Source of the DNA: Salvia splendens
Lineage: Eukaryota > Streptophyta > Magnoliopsida > Lamiales > Lamiaceae
Reading direction: 5' to 3'
Assembly (NCBI RefSeq): GCF_004379255.2
Contig: NC_056040.1
Location: forward strand, 27,432,852-27,496,851
DNA: 64,000 nucleotides
In this document: one piece after another, positions 22,224 through 34,700 of the stretch
Position numbering within the stretch: position 1 is the first letter of the stretch
Layout: each line of letters opens with the position of its first letter
Program-made: the position numbers and the translations under genes
The notes under the pieces: generated by a model
Told to the model about the DNA's origin: nothing
Database searches by the model: none
Seen by the model: only the letters and a program-made list of their open reading frames with translations

Positions 22224-22626
22224 TCAGCATTATGAGAGAATACAGTCCTAACATCCCGGTGAGGAATGAGTGACTGAGCGAATCTGGTGTTTGGCCGAGA
22301 GTTTGGCTGATCTTGACGAGCGGATATACTGACTAGGAAGGAAAATGGGGGATGCGGAAGTTCAAGGCTGTCTAAGGCCGGATTGCACCTTATCCCAAGG
22401 GGAGGGATGGTTGAAAATATAGCCCGATTGATGTGTTAATGTGTTTAAGTGTTTTTCTTTTGTTTTTTATGTGTGTTTGTCTTTGTTTTAGTGTTTTTCT
22501 TTGCGTCATAGTTTAGGGTCTAGGTTAGGATAGAGTCGTCAGGGGTGTAACCAGGCTAGAATTCGACTTACTTCTTTTGTTTGTTCTTCACGCTTGAGGA
22601 CAAGCATGTGGTAAGTGTGAGCAGTT
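22224..22626 (+). other. Conserved noncoding block and polypurine tract, element I
   Basis: At 22230-22275 'CCTAACATC' and 'GAATGAGTGACTGAG' match the diverged element III family, followed by 'ATCTTGACGA'. The region ends at 22600-22626 with GGACAAGCATGTGG and TAAGTGTGAGCAGTT directly before the LTR, the plus-strand priming region. Confidence 0.65.
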
Positions 22627-24129
22627 TGATAAGTCGTATTCTAAGCCTTGGCTACTGGTCAGTATAATGTGCATAATTGGAATATATCTGCAAAACAGTT
22701 GTTAAAGTGTGCAGGGAGAGTGTTCTAGCCAGTATGAGAATGTTCGGATAATTCAGGTGAAAAGGCGTCAGAAGGGTGCAATACTGACCAGGATGCATGC
22801 CAAGAAGGCTCGAGATGGAGAGGAATGATAGCTGGGAAGATCAGCCGCAAGCAAGGGGCAAAAGGGTCATTTCATGAAGAGAGTCTACCCTAAAAATCAA
22901 GGGAGGCCTCCCTATAAAAGGAAGCCACTTGGAGAGAGAGAAAAGGGGAAAGAAAAGGAAGGAGTTCATCAACTCCTACGCTTAGTTAGCAATCTCTTTT
23001 CGGTAGATCAACCCTTCAACATTATCCTTCATATTCTCATTCCTCGCCACAGCCATGGACACCTGAAGACCATCAGTTCGCCGGAGTTCCACATCTTTTC
23101 GTTCCAGTCAGCGTGATCGTAGTGTTAACAGTTTCATCGCCGGAGTGGCAAAACAATCTTTATTTGCTTTCTTAGTTAATCGCACTTGTTTTCTTACTTT
23201 GGAATTGTTGCACTTTCAATATTTGCTTACTTTGAAGTCTTAGTTGCGATCCAAACGATTTTATGATACGAAGCTGTTTTTCTGCATCAGTTCTTGTTTG
23301 ATTTCGTTCCTTTCTGCCTAGATAGCTTAGATCCAATTGTTACGGTAATTTCCAGTTGTTGCGAGCATGTTTTCATTTCCGAATTGATAGATCTGAGTTT
23401 ATGAGTTCAGTTTGCTGTTAGATTTTAGATCTGAAATGGTTAAGTGTGAAGGCCTAGTTTACGTAGTTTCTGCCACCTTGCATGTCACCCAGTAAGTTTA
23501 GTTGCAGTTTCGGTGTTCGATCTTTTGATTTGAATTTTTAATTGTAGATCTGTGTTCATGAAGTTGTTAATCTGTGTTTCTATGGTGATAAGTCTGGATT
23601 TGCTTATCTGAATTGATTCATGTTGAAGAAGAATACATCTCCATCCACTTTGGGATCACTTTTACTTTTTAACCACTTTTACTTTTGTCATTTACTTTTC
23701 AGCTGTTACTTTTCAGATCTGTAGGCCTAGTCACCTAACTACCTATTTTCCTCTGATATTCCGTTTAGCCTTTTATAGTAAACTCTTACTTTCCATATGT
23801 TTCTGAAACATCATGTTCCCCACTCTCACGTACACAGCCGCCTGTCAAACATCTCTCCCACCTCTTAGTCAGTAGAGTACCATCTTAAATTCCAGCCTTG
23901 ATTAAGTCTCAACCCAAAGAGTGGTAGCTAACCAAACCCTCCAGAATATCACCATGATACCAAAACGCATCATCTCTGTGAGATTCGACCCTTAAGTCCA
24001 CTATACTAGTCAGTAGAAGTGGGTTGAGGAATTTTTGATACCAGGTTCAGGCTTAGCTGGGATTTCCATCCTGATCAGTAGGATACATCCTTTGCTCGAA
24101 ACGACACCTGACACAAACCTGCACTTTCA
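22627..24129 (+). repeat. 3' LTR of element I
   Basis: About 1,503 bp, TGATAAG...TTTCA. Its partner in element II is 52583-54073. Promoter-like 'ctataaaagg' at about 22913. The 5' partner LTR of element I is absent from the window, so no target duplication can be tested. Confidence 0.9.
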
Positions 24130-24188
24130 AGGATCGATCAGCAAATTAGTTACAATATTGCTCCATGCGTACGTCTAAAAAATAAATA

Positions 24189-24367
24189 CTCCCACCGTCC
24201 CAAAAGAATATGCACTTTGGGTTCGACACGAGTTTTAATGCAAAATTGGTGAAGTAAGAGAGAGGTAGAGAGAAAAAGTGATTAAAGTATTGTTAGTGGA
24301 GAATGAGTCTCGCCTAATTAGAGAGAAGTTTCCAAAATTAGAAAGTGCATATTCTTGTAGGACGGAC
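24189..24367. mobile_element. Stowaway-like MITE
   Basis: 179 bp between TA dinucleotides (24187-24188 and 24368-24369). Ends CTCCCACCGTCC and GGACGGAC are inverted repeats, continuing into AAAGTGCATATTC type arms. It contains 'aaagtgattaaagtattg', which is the uninterrupted form of the site hit by the Harbinger element at 30328. Confidence 0.85.
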
Positions 24368-24813
24368 TAAAAAAGAAAGAGCGCATGTTCTTATAAAAAA
24401 GAGAAATTTAAAAAATTTTAAAAATTTTATATGTATCCTTTAAATATTTGAACACTAGTTATAATTATTCTCATTATTAATTTATTACTAATATTTATGT
24501 GTGGCAAGCCATTATATTTTGAGTAAATTAAACTTTAATGTAGTGCTAATACATAAAGAATTATGGGAAAATTGTTTTATGGATCGATCTAAGATTCTAT
24601 GGCTTTATAATTGAATTCGAGGAAACTATGGAATTTGATATATTCCGCCATGGTTAATCATTTCGATTCTCGTTCTTCTCCTCTATTAATAGGGCTCGGT
24701 TTCCATTAGATCTTATGTTGTCCTAAATATTATCCCACACTAGAATCCGCCATTGATTTCTCTGTTTCTTCTACTACGCAATCCCTCAATTTGTGAATGT
24801 ATGAGAGGCCGGC

Positions 24814-25809
24814 ATGATAAACAGGCCTTCTTGGCAAGCAATTTTGTCGAACGCTAATTGCTTTCCCCGATTCCGCCGTTTGGTTCGTTGTTTTATGGCG
24901 GCGGCGGCGGCCTCGAATTCCTTGTTGAGCCAAAGAGATTTTAATGTGTCTTTCAGAAGGCTTTCTTCCGCTGCATCGTCAGCAACTGATTCGAGTAGGG
25001 GGAAATTTTTTGCGTATGGATTCAGCCGCGCCTCTGATAAATGCGATAATGTTTTGCGGAATTGTATTGATCCGAAGAGCGACCATGTTGGTATGAATGA
25101 GGCACTGAAAGCGCGGGCGTATGGCCACTCGATTCCGCAGCTACTGGATCTTTCTGAAGAGGTTGTTAGGGCGGAGGATCAGCGGCGGACTATTGATCCT
25201 AGGGTTTTTAACGGTGACGCCTCTGCAAATTGGGGGAATTCCGCCGGAGCTATGGACCACCCCTCCGAGAAAATCATGATTGCCGTTGATGTTGATGAAG
25301 GTATCTAATGTTCACAGATTTTGAATTTCGCTTTTAAACAATTAGTTGCATCTTTTGGTATTGTGATTTCAATTTTGAATTTCGATTTTGATATTCAGTG
25401 TCATTTTATGGAATAACAATTAGTTGCATCTTTTGGTATTGTATAGAATAATATATTAGCTGGTGATTAGTAAATTGAAAAAGTGCCTTGTGCTATTGGC
25501 ATAATTTAGGATGATCGCTTTTGGTTTCGAGATTCTATTAGAGTCTAATCTTGTTTAGTACTATCAATTTGTTGAACTATCGTTGAAAGTCTAGATGCAT
25601 TTGTTATCTTCGTGAAATGTTGAAATCCAATTATTGGCTTGTTGGCAGTTCTAGGGAACTTCGTATCTGCTCTTAATCGATTCATGGCGGATCGCTACTC
25701 TCGAAACCACTCAGTTTCTGAATACCACGTCTATGAGTTCTTCAAGGTACTGTGTAAGACAGCATAACTCATACTCTAATCTCTTTTATAGTCTCTTCAA
25801 AGTGAATTA

Positions 25810-25852
<43 letters not shown>

Positions 25853-27720
25853 ATTTGAATTGTATTGTGATTTATATAAGTAAAATCTGTGTGGAGGATT
25901 TTGTTCTGCTATATTGGAAACAGATATTCAGAAGAAACCAATTGATTCGCTTATCTCTTTACCCCTCACTGTGGCATCTCTATTCATTTTTGTTTTGAAA
26001 CATTCTATGGAAGTGTTTTCAGCATTGAGTTACTAGTGATGTATATATGCATATTCCACAGTTTTATATATGTTGTTCTGGCTTCTATCTATGGACTTGT
26101 ATTCTACCTTCGTCTGCTACAAGCACCAAATGAATGTAATAGCGTTTGAGATATAAAATAAAATTGAGGGGGTTTTTAGGAAGTGATTCTGCTTAAACTT
26201 GAAAAAATAATTTTACGCTTCAACGAGTGAGCTACGAAGGCATGGGATTGGGTGGACAATAATGTCATAGTCTGCTATATGATTACTTCGCAGTCTGTTA
26301 ATTGAGAAACTGCAAGTAGGGTGGTTTGGTTATCCTGCCTTATATTATCTCCAAACACAATTGCTATATCATATGTATCCTGACCCATGCTTATTTTTCT
26401 TGCAGATATGGAACTGTTCACGCGGTGAAGGTATTACAGAATATGCTCAACTTAGCTGGTTGTCATACACTTAAATCATGTTTTTCTTTATTTTTGGGTT
26501 TATATGTGATTTCAATGATTTGAAGTTCTTTTTAAGCATGCTGTTCTATCTTCCTTTTTCATCCCTGCTGCCATTTTTAGGATAAATCCATGATTTTATT
26601 TCCTCCTATTTTCTTGAAATAAAATACTTTTTTTATATAGATTTTATCATAGTACCATGATACAATTTGTATTCTGTTGTTTCTGATAGTGGAATATTGG
26701 CTTTAACTACAATATTGACATACTCTTATGCTCAATCTTTTTGTTATATTTGTTTTAGATGTCAGAGATTTTTAATTGTTGCATTGGCTGTAATATGCTG
26801 TTTTTCCAAATCTTGTTTGGATGGTGCTAGTTTTTGGTTGCTCTATGGGTATGAGGCACATTAAGGAGTTGTATTAGGTTATATATTTATATGGACCTGA
26901 TGGTTTGGTCCGATAAATTTCCTGCCAAGAGCTTGATATTTCTTCTCTCAGTCGAGTTGAATGAATCATTTCCTTCCTCAAAGAGGAAAAGAATAAAAAA
27001 TATGTGCATGTTCTCTTGTATTCCATGACTGTTTATTTGGAATTTGAAATGAATGTATGTTGTTTCTCTTCTTGTGGCAGCTGATCATCGAGTACATGAG
27101 TTTTTCAAGACACCTTACTTCAAGAAAGGGATAAATCCAATTCCAGGAGCTCGAGAAGCACTTGAAAAGCTATCTGAAATTTATAACTTGTCCATTGTGA
27201 CGTATGTATACTGACGTTCGATATTTCCCCTCAGTTCCAGCCAAGATCATTATCTGATTTTGTATATTATGTATAGGTCTCGACAGAATGCTATTAAGGA
27301 CCACACAATCGAATGGATCGAGAAACATTACCCAGGTCTTTTCCGAGAAATCCATTTCGGGAATCATTTTGCTTTGGATGGCAAATCAAGACCTAAATCT
27401 GACATTTGCAAGTACAAATCAACATTTGTCATTATTTCCTTTGTGTTTCGGCATTTTTCCAATGTGTTTCGTTGTGTATATCTAGCTGAATAGAACCATG
27501 TGTGTCGTGCAGGTCGTTGGGAGCAAAGGTGTTGATCGATGATAATCCGAGGTATGCGGTAGAATGTGCAGCAGTAGGGATAAAGGTTCTTCTTTTCGAT
27601 TATGAGAATTCATATCCATGGTGCAAAACAGAGCAGGCTGCTCATCAACATCCTCTTGTAACCAAGGTCCACAATTGGGAAGAGGTGGAACAACAATTAT
27701 CTTCTTTGCTTGTTTCTTAG
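24814..27720 (+). CDS. HAD-family 5'(3')-deoxyribonucleotidase-like protein (NT5C type), six exons
   Basis: Exons 24814-25300, 25649-25746, 26406-26430, 27081-27201, 27277-27411 and 27513-27720 join in frame into 357 codons plus TAG, all with GT-AG introns. Exon 3 is a 25-nt microexon. HAD motif I is 'AVDVDE' followed by 'VLGNF' across the exon 1/2 junction, motif II is 'VTSRQ' and motif IV is 'LIDDNPRYA'. The family removes phosphate from (deoxy)nucleotides, and plant members are little studied, so substrate is inferred. The N-terminal ~70 residues are rich in Arg, Ser and Ala with few acids, which suggests an organelle transit peptide. ATG at 24895 is an alternative start. No lesion is seen: this is the one host gene here that looks intact. 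Confidence 0.88.
25812..25850. repeat. (TA)n microsatellite in intron 2
   Basis: About 39 bp of uninterrupted TA dinucleotides in the second intron of the HAD-family gene. Likely polymorphic in length. Confidence 0.95.
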
Positions 27721-28440
27721 TCATTTTATTTACTAAATTGAACAATTTTTATTGCGATTCCTTCAAAATTGTGAAAGAGAATCCTCTCAAAACATATATA
27801 AGTAGTTTAATTTGCTTTTATCTATAATTTCCCTGTACAGGTTAAAAAGGAATTTTGTAGGGAAGGTTCCACTACATGAAATAGCTCATGTTTAATTTTC
27901 ATTATTGCATTTTGTACAAGCTCGACAATCATTATTAGGTCGTCATAGAGCATTACACATTTCTTTTATTTTTATTGCTCACACAACTTTAAATACGTCT
28001 GCTCAAATAAGAATAAGAATTACTCCAATGAATAGATGTCGTTTTAGAAAAATAATAGTAATAAATAGTTAAATTGGAGAAAAAGTAAGTTTAGAGAGAG
28101 AATAGTATAGAAAAGATGAATGTCACGGAGAAGAGCTGTGCGGATAGAAGTCTTTGGTGATAAAGCCTTCCAGGACAAAAATATGATGTTTGGGGCGTGA
28201 ATGGGTGATATAAATAAAATAATGTTAATTCTACTCCAAGATTTTTCCTATTTTTTATATTAAAATCATTTATCAATTAATCATTAAAGTTTGATTATTA
28301 TATATTAATTGATAGATGTACATGTGGAGTGAAAGCATACAATGAGCCAAACTGGATCTGGGGTCTAATTCAAACTGTTTGTTTTCTTATCAAGACAATG
28401 TCCAAATTCTTTTATCTTACCACTGTTATTTTCGTCTTTG
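27721..28440. other. 3' flank of the HAD-family gene
   Basis: Presumed 3' UTR and AT-rich intergenic DNA. No gene, and no clear transposon ends. Confidence 0.5.
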
Positions 28441-29780
28441 AAATAGCTTCGCGTGGGGACCTTGTACGCCTTAATCAGAACTCGGATGAAGAAGTTATGG
28501 CCATTTGATGAAGGCTGCGCGGAGCAGTGGCGAAAACGCCCGGGTTGGCACCATTTCGCCCTAGTCGGGCATTTTTCTCGGAAACTGCCGAATTTTAGTT
28601 TTCAAATTGGTTTATGGAGAAGTTTTTGGGGGAGCTTTGGAGATTCGGACATTGAGGCATATTCGGACACGAGAAAAGAGAGAGGAAAAGAGAGAAAGAG
28701 AGGAGGAAGCAGAGAAGGAATAAATTCCGGCCAACATTCCGACGAACCATCTCCGAATCTCCATTACACTCAACGAGAGCATGCTTCCTATGGTTTTCAT
28801 TGTGATTTCTACCATGTGTTTAGGCTAAACTCTCAATGCTGCTCCAAGTTGTGATTTAGGCTTGTTTGAATATATCTACACCCTTGAATTAACGTTTTGA
28901 CATCATTGATGTTTTTATGTTGGAATCTATTACTTTAGAGGCCTCTATCGTTATAGATGTTTAATCCTTGTTTATTGTCTCTTTAACATAGACTTGTATG
29001 GACTAATCAATTGATGTGTTGTTGAATTTGATTTGTTCAGAGGATAATTTAACAACAGATTATGTAAGTTTTTATAGTAGATGATCTTTTATTCCCGCGC
29101 TTCCGCAGGAATTTAATATCATTGAAAGTTAGTTCATGGAACAAGTGTTCAGCTGACTGTGAACTATATGTCGCAAACATGTTCAGTGCACGCGATTAGG
29201 TTGATGAATTAATCCCATAATATGTGTTTTTGATATAGGTGTAGAATGATTCAAGTCTAATGAGAAACTTGGAAAGACATGCTTTTCCGTTTGAGAAATC
29301 CTTCAATAGTTAATCTGTTGTTTTAGTTTGTTCACAACTTTCAAAATAAAAAAATAAATCAAATCTTTACATGTTTTTGTATGCTAAGTGTAACCAATCT
29401 TTCAACTCCCTGTGGATCGACATTTGAAATACTACTACGATACTGTAATCTTGCAGTATTGTAGTATTATTAGAGTTAATTAGTTAAACTTGATAATTTG
29501 TGTGAACTGGTAAAGATACTCTAAAATACGCATCAATGGGTTCCCTGGAAGTCGTGTTTGTGGCCCTTAAATATGTAGAAATCCAAAAATGAATCGAATT
29601 TGGCCGCAACAAGTCGCTGGGTTGCAACTCGACGAGTCGCTGGCCTATTCCAGAATCTCGCATAGTCATAGCGAGTCGTTGACTCACTATTCAGCGAGTA
29701 GCTGGACGTTCTGGAAAAACTGTCGGTTTTAGCGAGTCGTTGACTTGCCAGTCAGTGAGTCACCGAAACATGGCTAGCCT
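28440..29780 (+). mobile_element. LTR-retrotransposon relic (LTR-like)
   Basis: The style is that of a plant Ty3 LTR end: 'ctccctgtggatcgaca' and 'actactacgatactgtaa' near 29408-29450, then 'acgcatca' at about 29527-29534, followed by a second GC-richer part with repeated 'gcgagtcg' phrases (29620-29760). No partner LTR, primer site or target duplication was found, so limits are approximate. Confidence 0.4.
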
Positions 29781-29889
29781 CCGATACATTCTATGTGCTC
29801 GTTTTCACTCCGTTTCACCTATGTTTAACTCTTTTTCCGCAAAACTTTATAAAATGGTCAAAATGCCAAATTATAAAGAATTAGATATA

Positions 29890-30111
29890 GGGGTGTGATC
29901 AATTGCTAAATTTTTAAGTTGCTGACTCATCAACGCATTGTATTAAAAATATCAACACGATAACATTAAAATGTCAACACATAATTTTGTTGACATTTCA
30001 ATAAATTGTATCGACATTATATGTTGACATTTTAATGTCATCGTATTGACATTTTTAATACACTGTGTTGATGAGTTAGCAACTTAAAAAGTTAGCAATA
30101 TAACACACCCC
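29890..30111. mobile_element. Foldback MITE, about 222 bp
   Basis: Begins GGGGTGTGATCAATTGCTAA and ends with the near-complement TTAGCAATATAACACACCCC. The arms of about 100 bp contain many 'TGTCAACA / TGTTGACA' words. No exact target duplication could be assigned, so the superfamily is open. Confidence 0.7.
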
Positions 30112-30327
30112 ATTATATATATTAATGTCCTTTTAATAGCCAAATGTATACTAAAATCAATCAATTCCTATAAACACGTGCAAAATCCAAGTTTATCGTA
30201 TGATCCTTGCTATGCGCTAGCGCCACATTATATTTCCTTCATTCCAAACAAAATAGATAATATTTGAAATACACGAGTTTTAATGCACAATTGTTAAAGT
30301 AAGAGAGATAGGAAAAAAAGTGATTGA

Positions 30328-32194
30328 GAGCATCTGCAGTAGTGCGGACTAACCAATAGCCTAGCACTAGGAATAACCAAAAACACCTTCTGCCACGTCA
30401 TTAGGACTAACCACTGCACTGCCACATCACAAGGACTAACCACTGCATAGTAATAGCCTAACACTAGGACTAACCGACGCCCTAACCAATAAAACAAATG
30501 CACAAAATTACAAATACATAATTATAACTTCAACATGAATACGGATGGAGAAAGTGCAATAACAATTTCATTAAATTAAAAAAAAGGTTCAATTCCAAAA
30601 AAATCTAGTAAAATTAAAAAACAAAACAACGATTCAAACAAATTACATTACATATCAACGTGCACTCCTCCGCGCCCACACCTCTTCAATCATATCTTGC
30701 TAGAGTCGAATATGGGCTTCTTGTTGGCGAATATCGGCAAATGCATGAACCCTTTCGGCCACGCCGTGGCTTGGACCGACAGCATCTTCATTGGCCCAAT
30801 CAGTCAGTTATGGACCTTCATTTTCGACGATCACGTTGTGCATGATAATACATGTACGCATGACATCAGCAATGACCCTTCACCGCCGCCTATCGAGCCT
30901 GGAGCACACCAAATGCTCATTCCACATCCTTGTGCGTCGCTCTTGTCGTTGCGCAAAGTAAATCTTCTTTGGATCTGTTGGGCATCTAATCGTCTTCACA
31001 AAGACGGGCCACTTAGGGTATATCCCATCCGCCAAATAGTAGCCCATATCGTGCTGGTTGTCGTTGGCGATGAAACTAATGGCCGGGACAACGTCCATGC
31101 ACTGCTCGTTGAAAAGGGACAACGACTGGAGGACGTTGATGTCGTTGTTCGACCTGGATACCCCAAATATACGCATGCCAAATCCACAGCCGGTATAGTC
31201 GGCTACGGCTTCGAGAATCATCGTGGGATTCTTACCTTTGAAGTCAGTCGTGTACATCCCTTTCCAGGTGGTGGGGCAGTTCTTCCATTCCCACTGCATA
31301 CAATCTATGCTGCCCAACATTCCGGGAAACCCGTGCACATTCCCGTGCATCTGCATCAGACCCTGGCAGTCTTCGGGAGTAGGCTTTTGTAGATACGTAT
31401 CCCCAAATATGTGAATGACGCCCCTACAGAAATGCTGCAGACACTCGCGGGAAGTCGTCTCGCCTATATGAAGGTACTCATCGAACATATCAGTTGGTCC
31501 TCCATAGGGCAACTGCCTGATTGCGGCAGTGCACTTCTGTATGGGTGAGTGACCGGGTCTGCAACTCGCATCCTCCCTGAACCGAAAATACTTGTATTGA
31601 CGCTCTAAACCGTTCACGATATTCATAAATACCGTCCGGTGCATCCTAAAATGCCGCCAGAAAAAAGTTCTCCCCAAACCGCGGTTGTTCAGCAAAGTAG
31701 TCGTCATACAACCGTTGGTGGACACCGACATGGTCCCGGGGGACTACAACGCGATGAGGGATGAGGCGAGGGACCGCCAGCTGCTGCTGCTGCAAGTGCT
31801 CTTGTATCAACCGATTTATCTCCGCGGACGTATACGCTCGCAACTTTTTGTTAATTCGCCGCGCTGCGTCAGCATCACTATCACTGACCATTTTTCCCAC
31901 AAATCAGACGAGAAATGAAGAGAGTAGAGAGAGAAACTCGTTAATACAAGTGGTGCAAATGAAGAATAGTGCAACGAGTTGTATATATAGAGTTGAAAAA
32001 AAATAAAAAATACTGCTAGTCGGTCGCTCGCCGATCGCGTCAGTGCAATAGCGGACGAGCGATCGGCTAACGTCGACGCATCACAATCGAGTTCTCGTCC
32101 GTCCCGCTTTCGCCGATTGCAATAGCGGACAAACGCGACGCCCGAGCCGCTAGCCGGTCGCTAGGGCGTGCGTTCGTCCGCTATTGCGATGCTC
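30328..32194 (-). mobile_element. PIF/Harbinger element with degenerate transposase
   Basis: 1,867 bp. Ends GAGCATCTGCAGTAG and CTATTGCGATGCTC are inverted repeats. Flanked by TGA at 30325-30327 and 32195-32197, a 3-bp target duplication of PIF/Harbinger size. The transposase lies on the minus strand. No Myb/SANT ORF is seen in this copy. Confidence 0.9.
30659..31891 (-). pseudogene. PIF/Harbinger DDE transposase, frameshifted
   Basis: Start ATG at about 31891 ('MVSDSDADAARR'). The N-terminal part ends 'YFAEQPRFGENFF', then a frameshift near 31660 leads into 'FWRHFRMHRTVFM'. First catalytic Asp in 'GSIDCMQWEWKNCP' (about 31300), second in 'RSNNDINVLQ' (about 31145). The third acid is visible only in another frame as 'KDVE', and its next codon is a TGA stop (near 30920). 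The C-terminal segment 'TCIIMHNVIVE' follows with further stops. The transposase cannot be functional. In intact copies it cuts and pastes the element with the ORF1 partner. Confidence 0.88.
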
Positions 32195-32350
32195 TGAAGT
32201 ATTGTTTGTAGAGAATGTGACTCCTCATTAGAAAAAAAATAGTTTTCTTAAATAGAACTGGTCTATTTTTAAGGAACATCCCAAAATAACAAATATTGTC
32301 TTGACGGAGGGAATATTATAGTCAGAAGTTAGAAAGTCTTACCAAATGTA

Positions 32351-32450
32351 AAGGAAAATGATTTAAGTAATGAATCATGGACTCAATCACAATGCTGTAA
32401 GGGAAAATGATTTAAGTAATGAATCATGGACTCAATCACAATGCTATAAG
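32351..32450. repeat. Tandem duplication, two copies of ~49 bp
   Basis: The phrase 'GAATCATGGACTCAATCACA' with its flanks occurs twice, head to tail, from 32351 and from about 32399. Confidence 0.85.
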
Positions 32451-33129
32451 GGTAACTTCCTCGAAAATTACAAGTTAACAAACTATTAGCTAAGTGACTT
32501 TCTAAGGTCTAAGTTCACAAATTAGCACTCTCATTTCTTGGTGGCATGAATTTTATGAAATGTTAAAAAAAAGTGAGTGAAAAAAATTTAATGATATATG
32601 CGTCTCACTTATATATATTAGTTTTAAATAAAATATGAATAGAATGAGTTGGTGAAACGTGGGACAATTTTATCATTTATAGAAGTAAAAATGAATCGGA
32701 ACTACTATTCGCAAACAAACTAAAATGAAAAAAAAAAACACTATTAGCTGAGGGAGGGAGTAGTTTCTTTGACATTTAGCAACTGCTACAAGAAAATTAT
32801 ACAATGACAATAGTATTTTAATTTTAATTTGATACGCTTGCTTCATAGGGAATTAAAGGCTGGAAAAAACCTTTTTTTTCTCAATAATACTGGAGAGATT
32901 GAGAGAATCAGAAAGTTAGCTTTAGTTAATCGTGGGGACCGTTGCTATCCATGATTAAGGTTTCGGAATCAATTAATTTTGGAAAAACACTAATTTTTTG
33001 TAATGTTTACGCATTGCAAATTGCATGCCATTCCTAGTCTCTTTTTTTTCTAATTACTTTCGTTTAACTGGAAATTGTGGAAAAGGAATCGAAAAAAGGT
33101 TCGTGCATGCATGTTCACCCAATTATTTA
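32451..33129. other. Noncoding AT-rich interval
   Basis: Contains 'gctgagggagggagta' at about 32747, which looks like one end of a Stowaway-type MITE, but the partner end is not clear. No gene. Confidence 0.4.
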
Positions 33130-33372
33130 CTCCCTCCGTTCTATAGTAATGGAGGCGTTTCTTTTCGGCATGGAGATTACGAAAAATTGTGTTAGGTGAG
33201 TTAAGTAAAGAGAGAATAAAGTGAAAAATGAAAAAAGGTAAACAGAGGAAGAGATAAAAAAGTAAGAGAGAGTAAAGTAGGTGTGGAAAAATGTGTTGAC
33301 TTTTACTAAAAAGGAAAATTACTCTATTACTATGGAACGTACTAAAATGGCAAAATAACTCTATTACTATGG
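33130..33372. mobile_element. Stowaway-like MITE
   Basis: Begins CTCCCTCCGTTCTATAGTAA after TA and ends near ATTACTATGGAACAGA. The right end is locally duplicated: 'ctctattactatggaac' occurs at about 33322 and 33360. Confidence 0.7.
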
Positions 33373-33636
33373 AACAGATAGATTACCGACTTAAAATAGT
33401 TAAAAAGTGGTAAAAAGTCCAAATCATTCTGCTCCTAATGTTACTTCTGCCCTATTTTGATGCAAATTTCACTATGAGCCAGAATCATATAGTATTCATA
33501 TTCTTTGGTTTGCATCCAAATGCAGGGGAGTCTTTCCATTTTGCATTATTAAAAGATAGTAATATAGGGAGTGGTATTTTCTATTAAATATATTCTATCC
33601 CAAAAATTTAGTGTTGCGTGTCAAATATACTTTTAT

Positions 33637-33839
33637 ACTCTCTCTGTCCCATTAGAAATGAAACGTTTTTTTTATCTGTCCCATTAAAAATGAAACTTTT
33701 CTAAAAATGGAAACAATACTCTCTCTACTTTTTCTTCTCTCTTACTTTACTCTTTTTTCATTAACTCACAAAACAACACTACATAAAATCTTGTGCCGAA
33801 AAGCAAATGTTGCATATTTAATGGGACGGATGGAGTATA
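33637..33839. mobile_element. Stowaway-like MITE
   Basis: Begins near 'CTCTCTCTGTCCCATTAGAAA' style termini after TA and ends 'TTAATGGGACGGATGGAG' before TA. The two ends are inverted repeats. Confidence 0.7.
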
Positions 33840-34700
33840 GACTAAGAAGCACTACATTTACATTTATTAGATTTATCAAGATTTTTCCATTTTAATTCAT
33901 GAAACTCTGTTGAAATGCCCGTGCTAAAGTGCATTTCAAAAAGTTTAGCTTACCTTTTTTTGGTGTACCAAATCAAATTAGTTATTTCTTAATTATGGAA
34001 AACCAACCGTTACGATCAACATTGAACTATAATGATAAAATCTAAAAAACAATTACAAATCCTAATTTACAATACCTAGCAAAATTAAATATGTCCAGAG
34101 AAAGAGCAAATCGAAGAAAAACTAAAACATAGATTAACAGTGCAAATAAAAGTGGGGTATATGTTCTTACGGGATATTATTGAACACATATTTTTTGACT
34201 CACAATTATTATAATCTAGCTAATTCATGTTTGAAATTTTTCATAATTCTATTGTATTAAAAAATTTCAATATATGATCAGTGTAAAAAGCCAACAAACT
34301 CTAGTGCTTAGATGTTTGGCTTAGCTAGTTCTTTATTTCATTTTAATAAGTCCTAGCTGGTTTGGTTAATTTCCATTTAATTCTCACGAATCTTTAGTTG
34401 TTAAAATTAACTGGATTTTTGCTTAATTTATTAAAAACATTAAATTCCAGAACAATGGAAATTGTTATTCTCACAATTTTTAATAGACTACTTAGACTAG
34501 AAGGAAATAAAAGCCCTCACAATTCACAAACAAGTTCTCAAACCTGGAAAGGTTTAAAGAAAAAGAAGAGAGGCCTTCGCTGGCACCTACTCCAATTTTT
34601 CTTTTTCTATTTTAGTATAATATCAATAATATTTTATTACGTACATAAATATATATATATATCTATATATATACCTTCTGGTTTATGGAAAACTCTGTTG
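33840..34700. other. Intergenic DNA upstream of the pectinesterase relic
   Basis: AT-rich, no gene. Presumed promoter side of the pectinesterase locus; a TA-rich 'tatatatatatctatatatata' run lies at about 34650-34673. Confidence 0.4.

Larger units (their letters stand above)
11465..24129 (+). mobile_element. Athila-like Ty3 element I, 5'-truncated
   Basis: Runs plus-strand as the end of gag, protease, reverse transcriptase, RNase H, integrase, a long extra ORF, a 3' UTR and one LTR (22627-24129). The 5' LTR, primer site and most of gag are missing. The left boundary is not sharp, and element-like sequence begins about 30 bp right of the Harbinger end. Position of the extra ORF downstream of pol fits the Athila lineage. 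A hAT element (15818-17638) is nested in it. Multiple stops and frameshifts make it inactive. Element II (52583-64000) is a close relative in opposite orientation. Confidence 0.9.
30233..32313. mobile_element. Stowaway-like MITE split by a Harbinger element
   Basis: Left part 30233-30327 and right part 32195-32313 have complementary ends (TTTCCTTC / GGAGGGAA) between TA dinucleotides. The internal sequence matches the intact relative at 24189-24367 across the break point. Confidence 0.75.

Noticed and set aside
24814..27720. HAD-family gene as a processed or captured transposon gene
   Set aside because: It has five introns with normal borders, an unbroken frame and no flanking terminal repeats, so it is an ordinary host gene.
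34398..34680. ORF upstream of the pectinesterase relic
   Set aside because: Only its last part (from ATG 34701) resembles a signal peptide. The upstream part is AT-rich chance reading.
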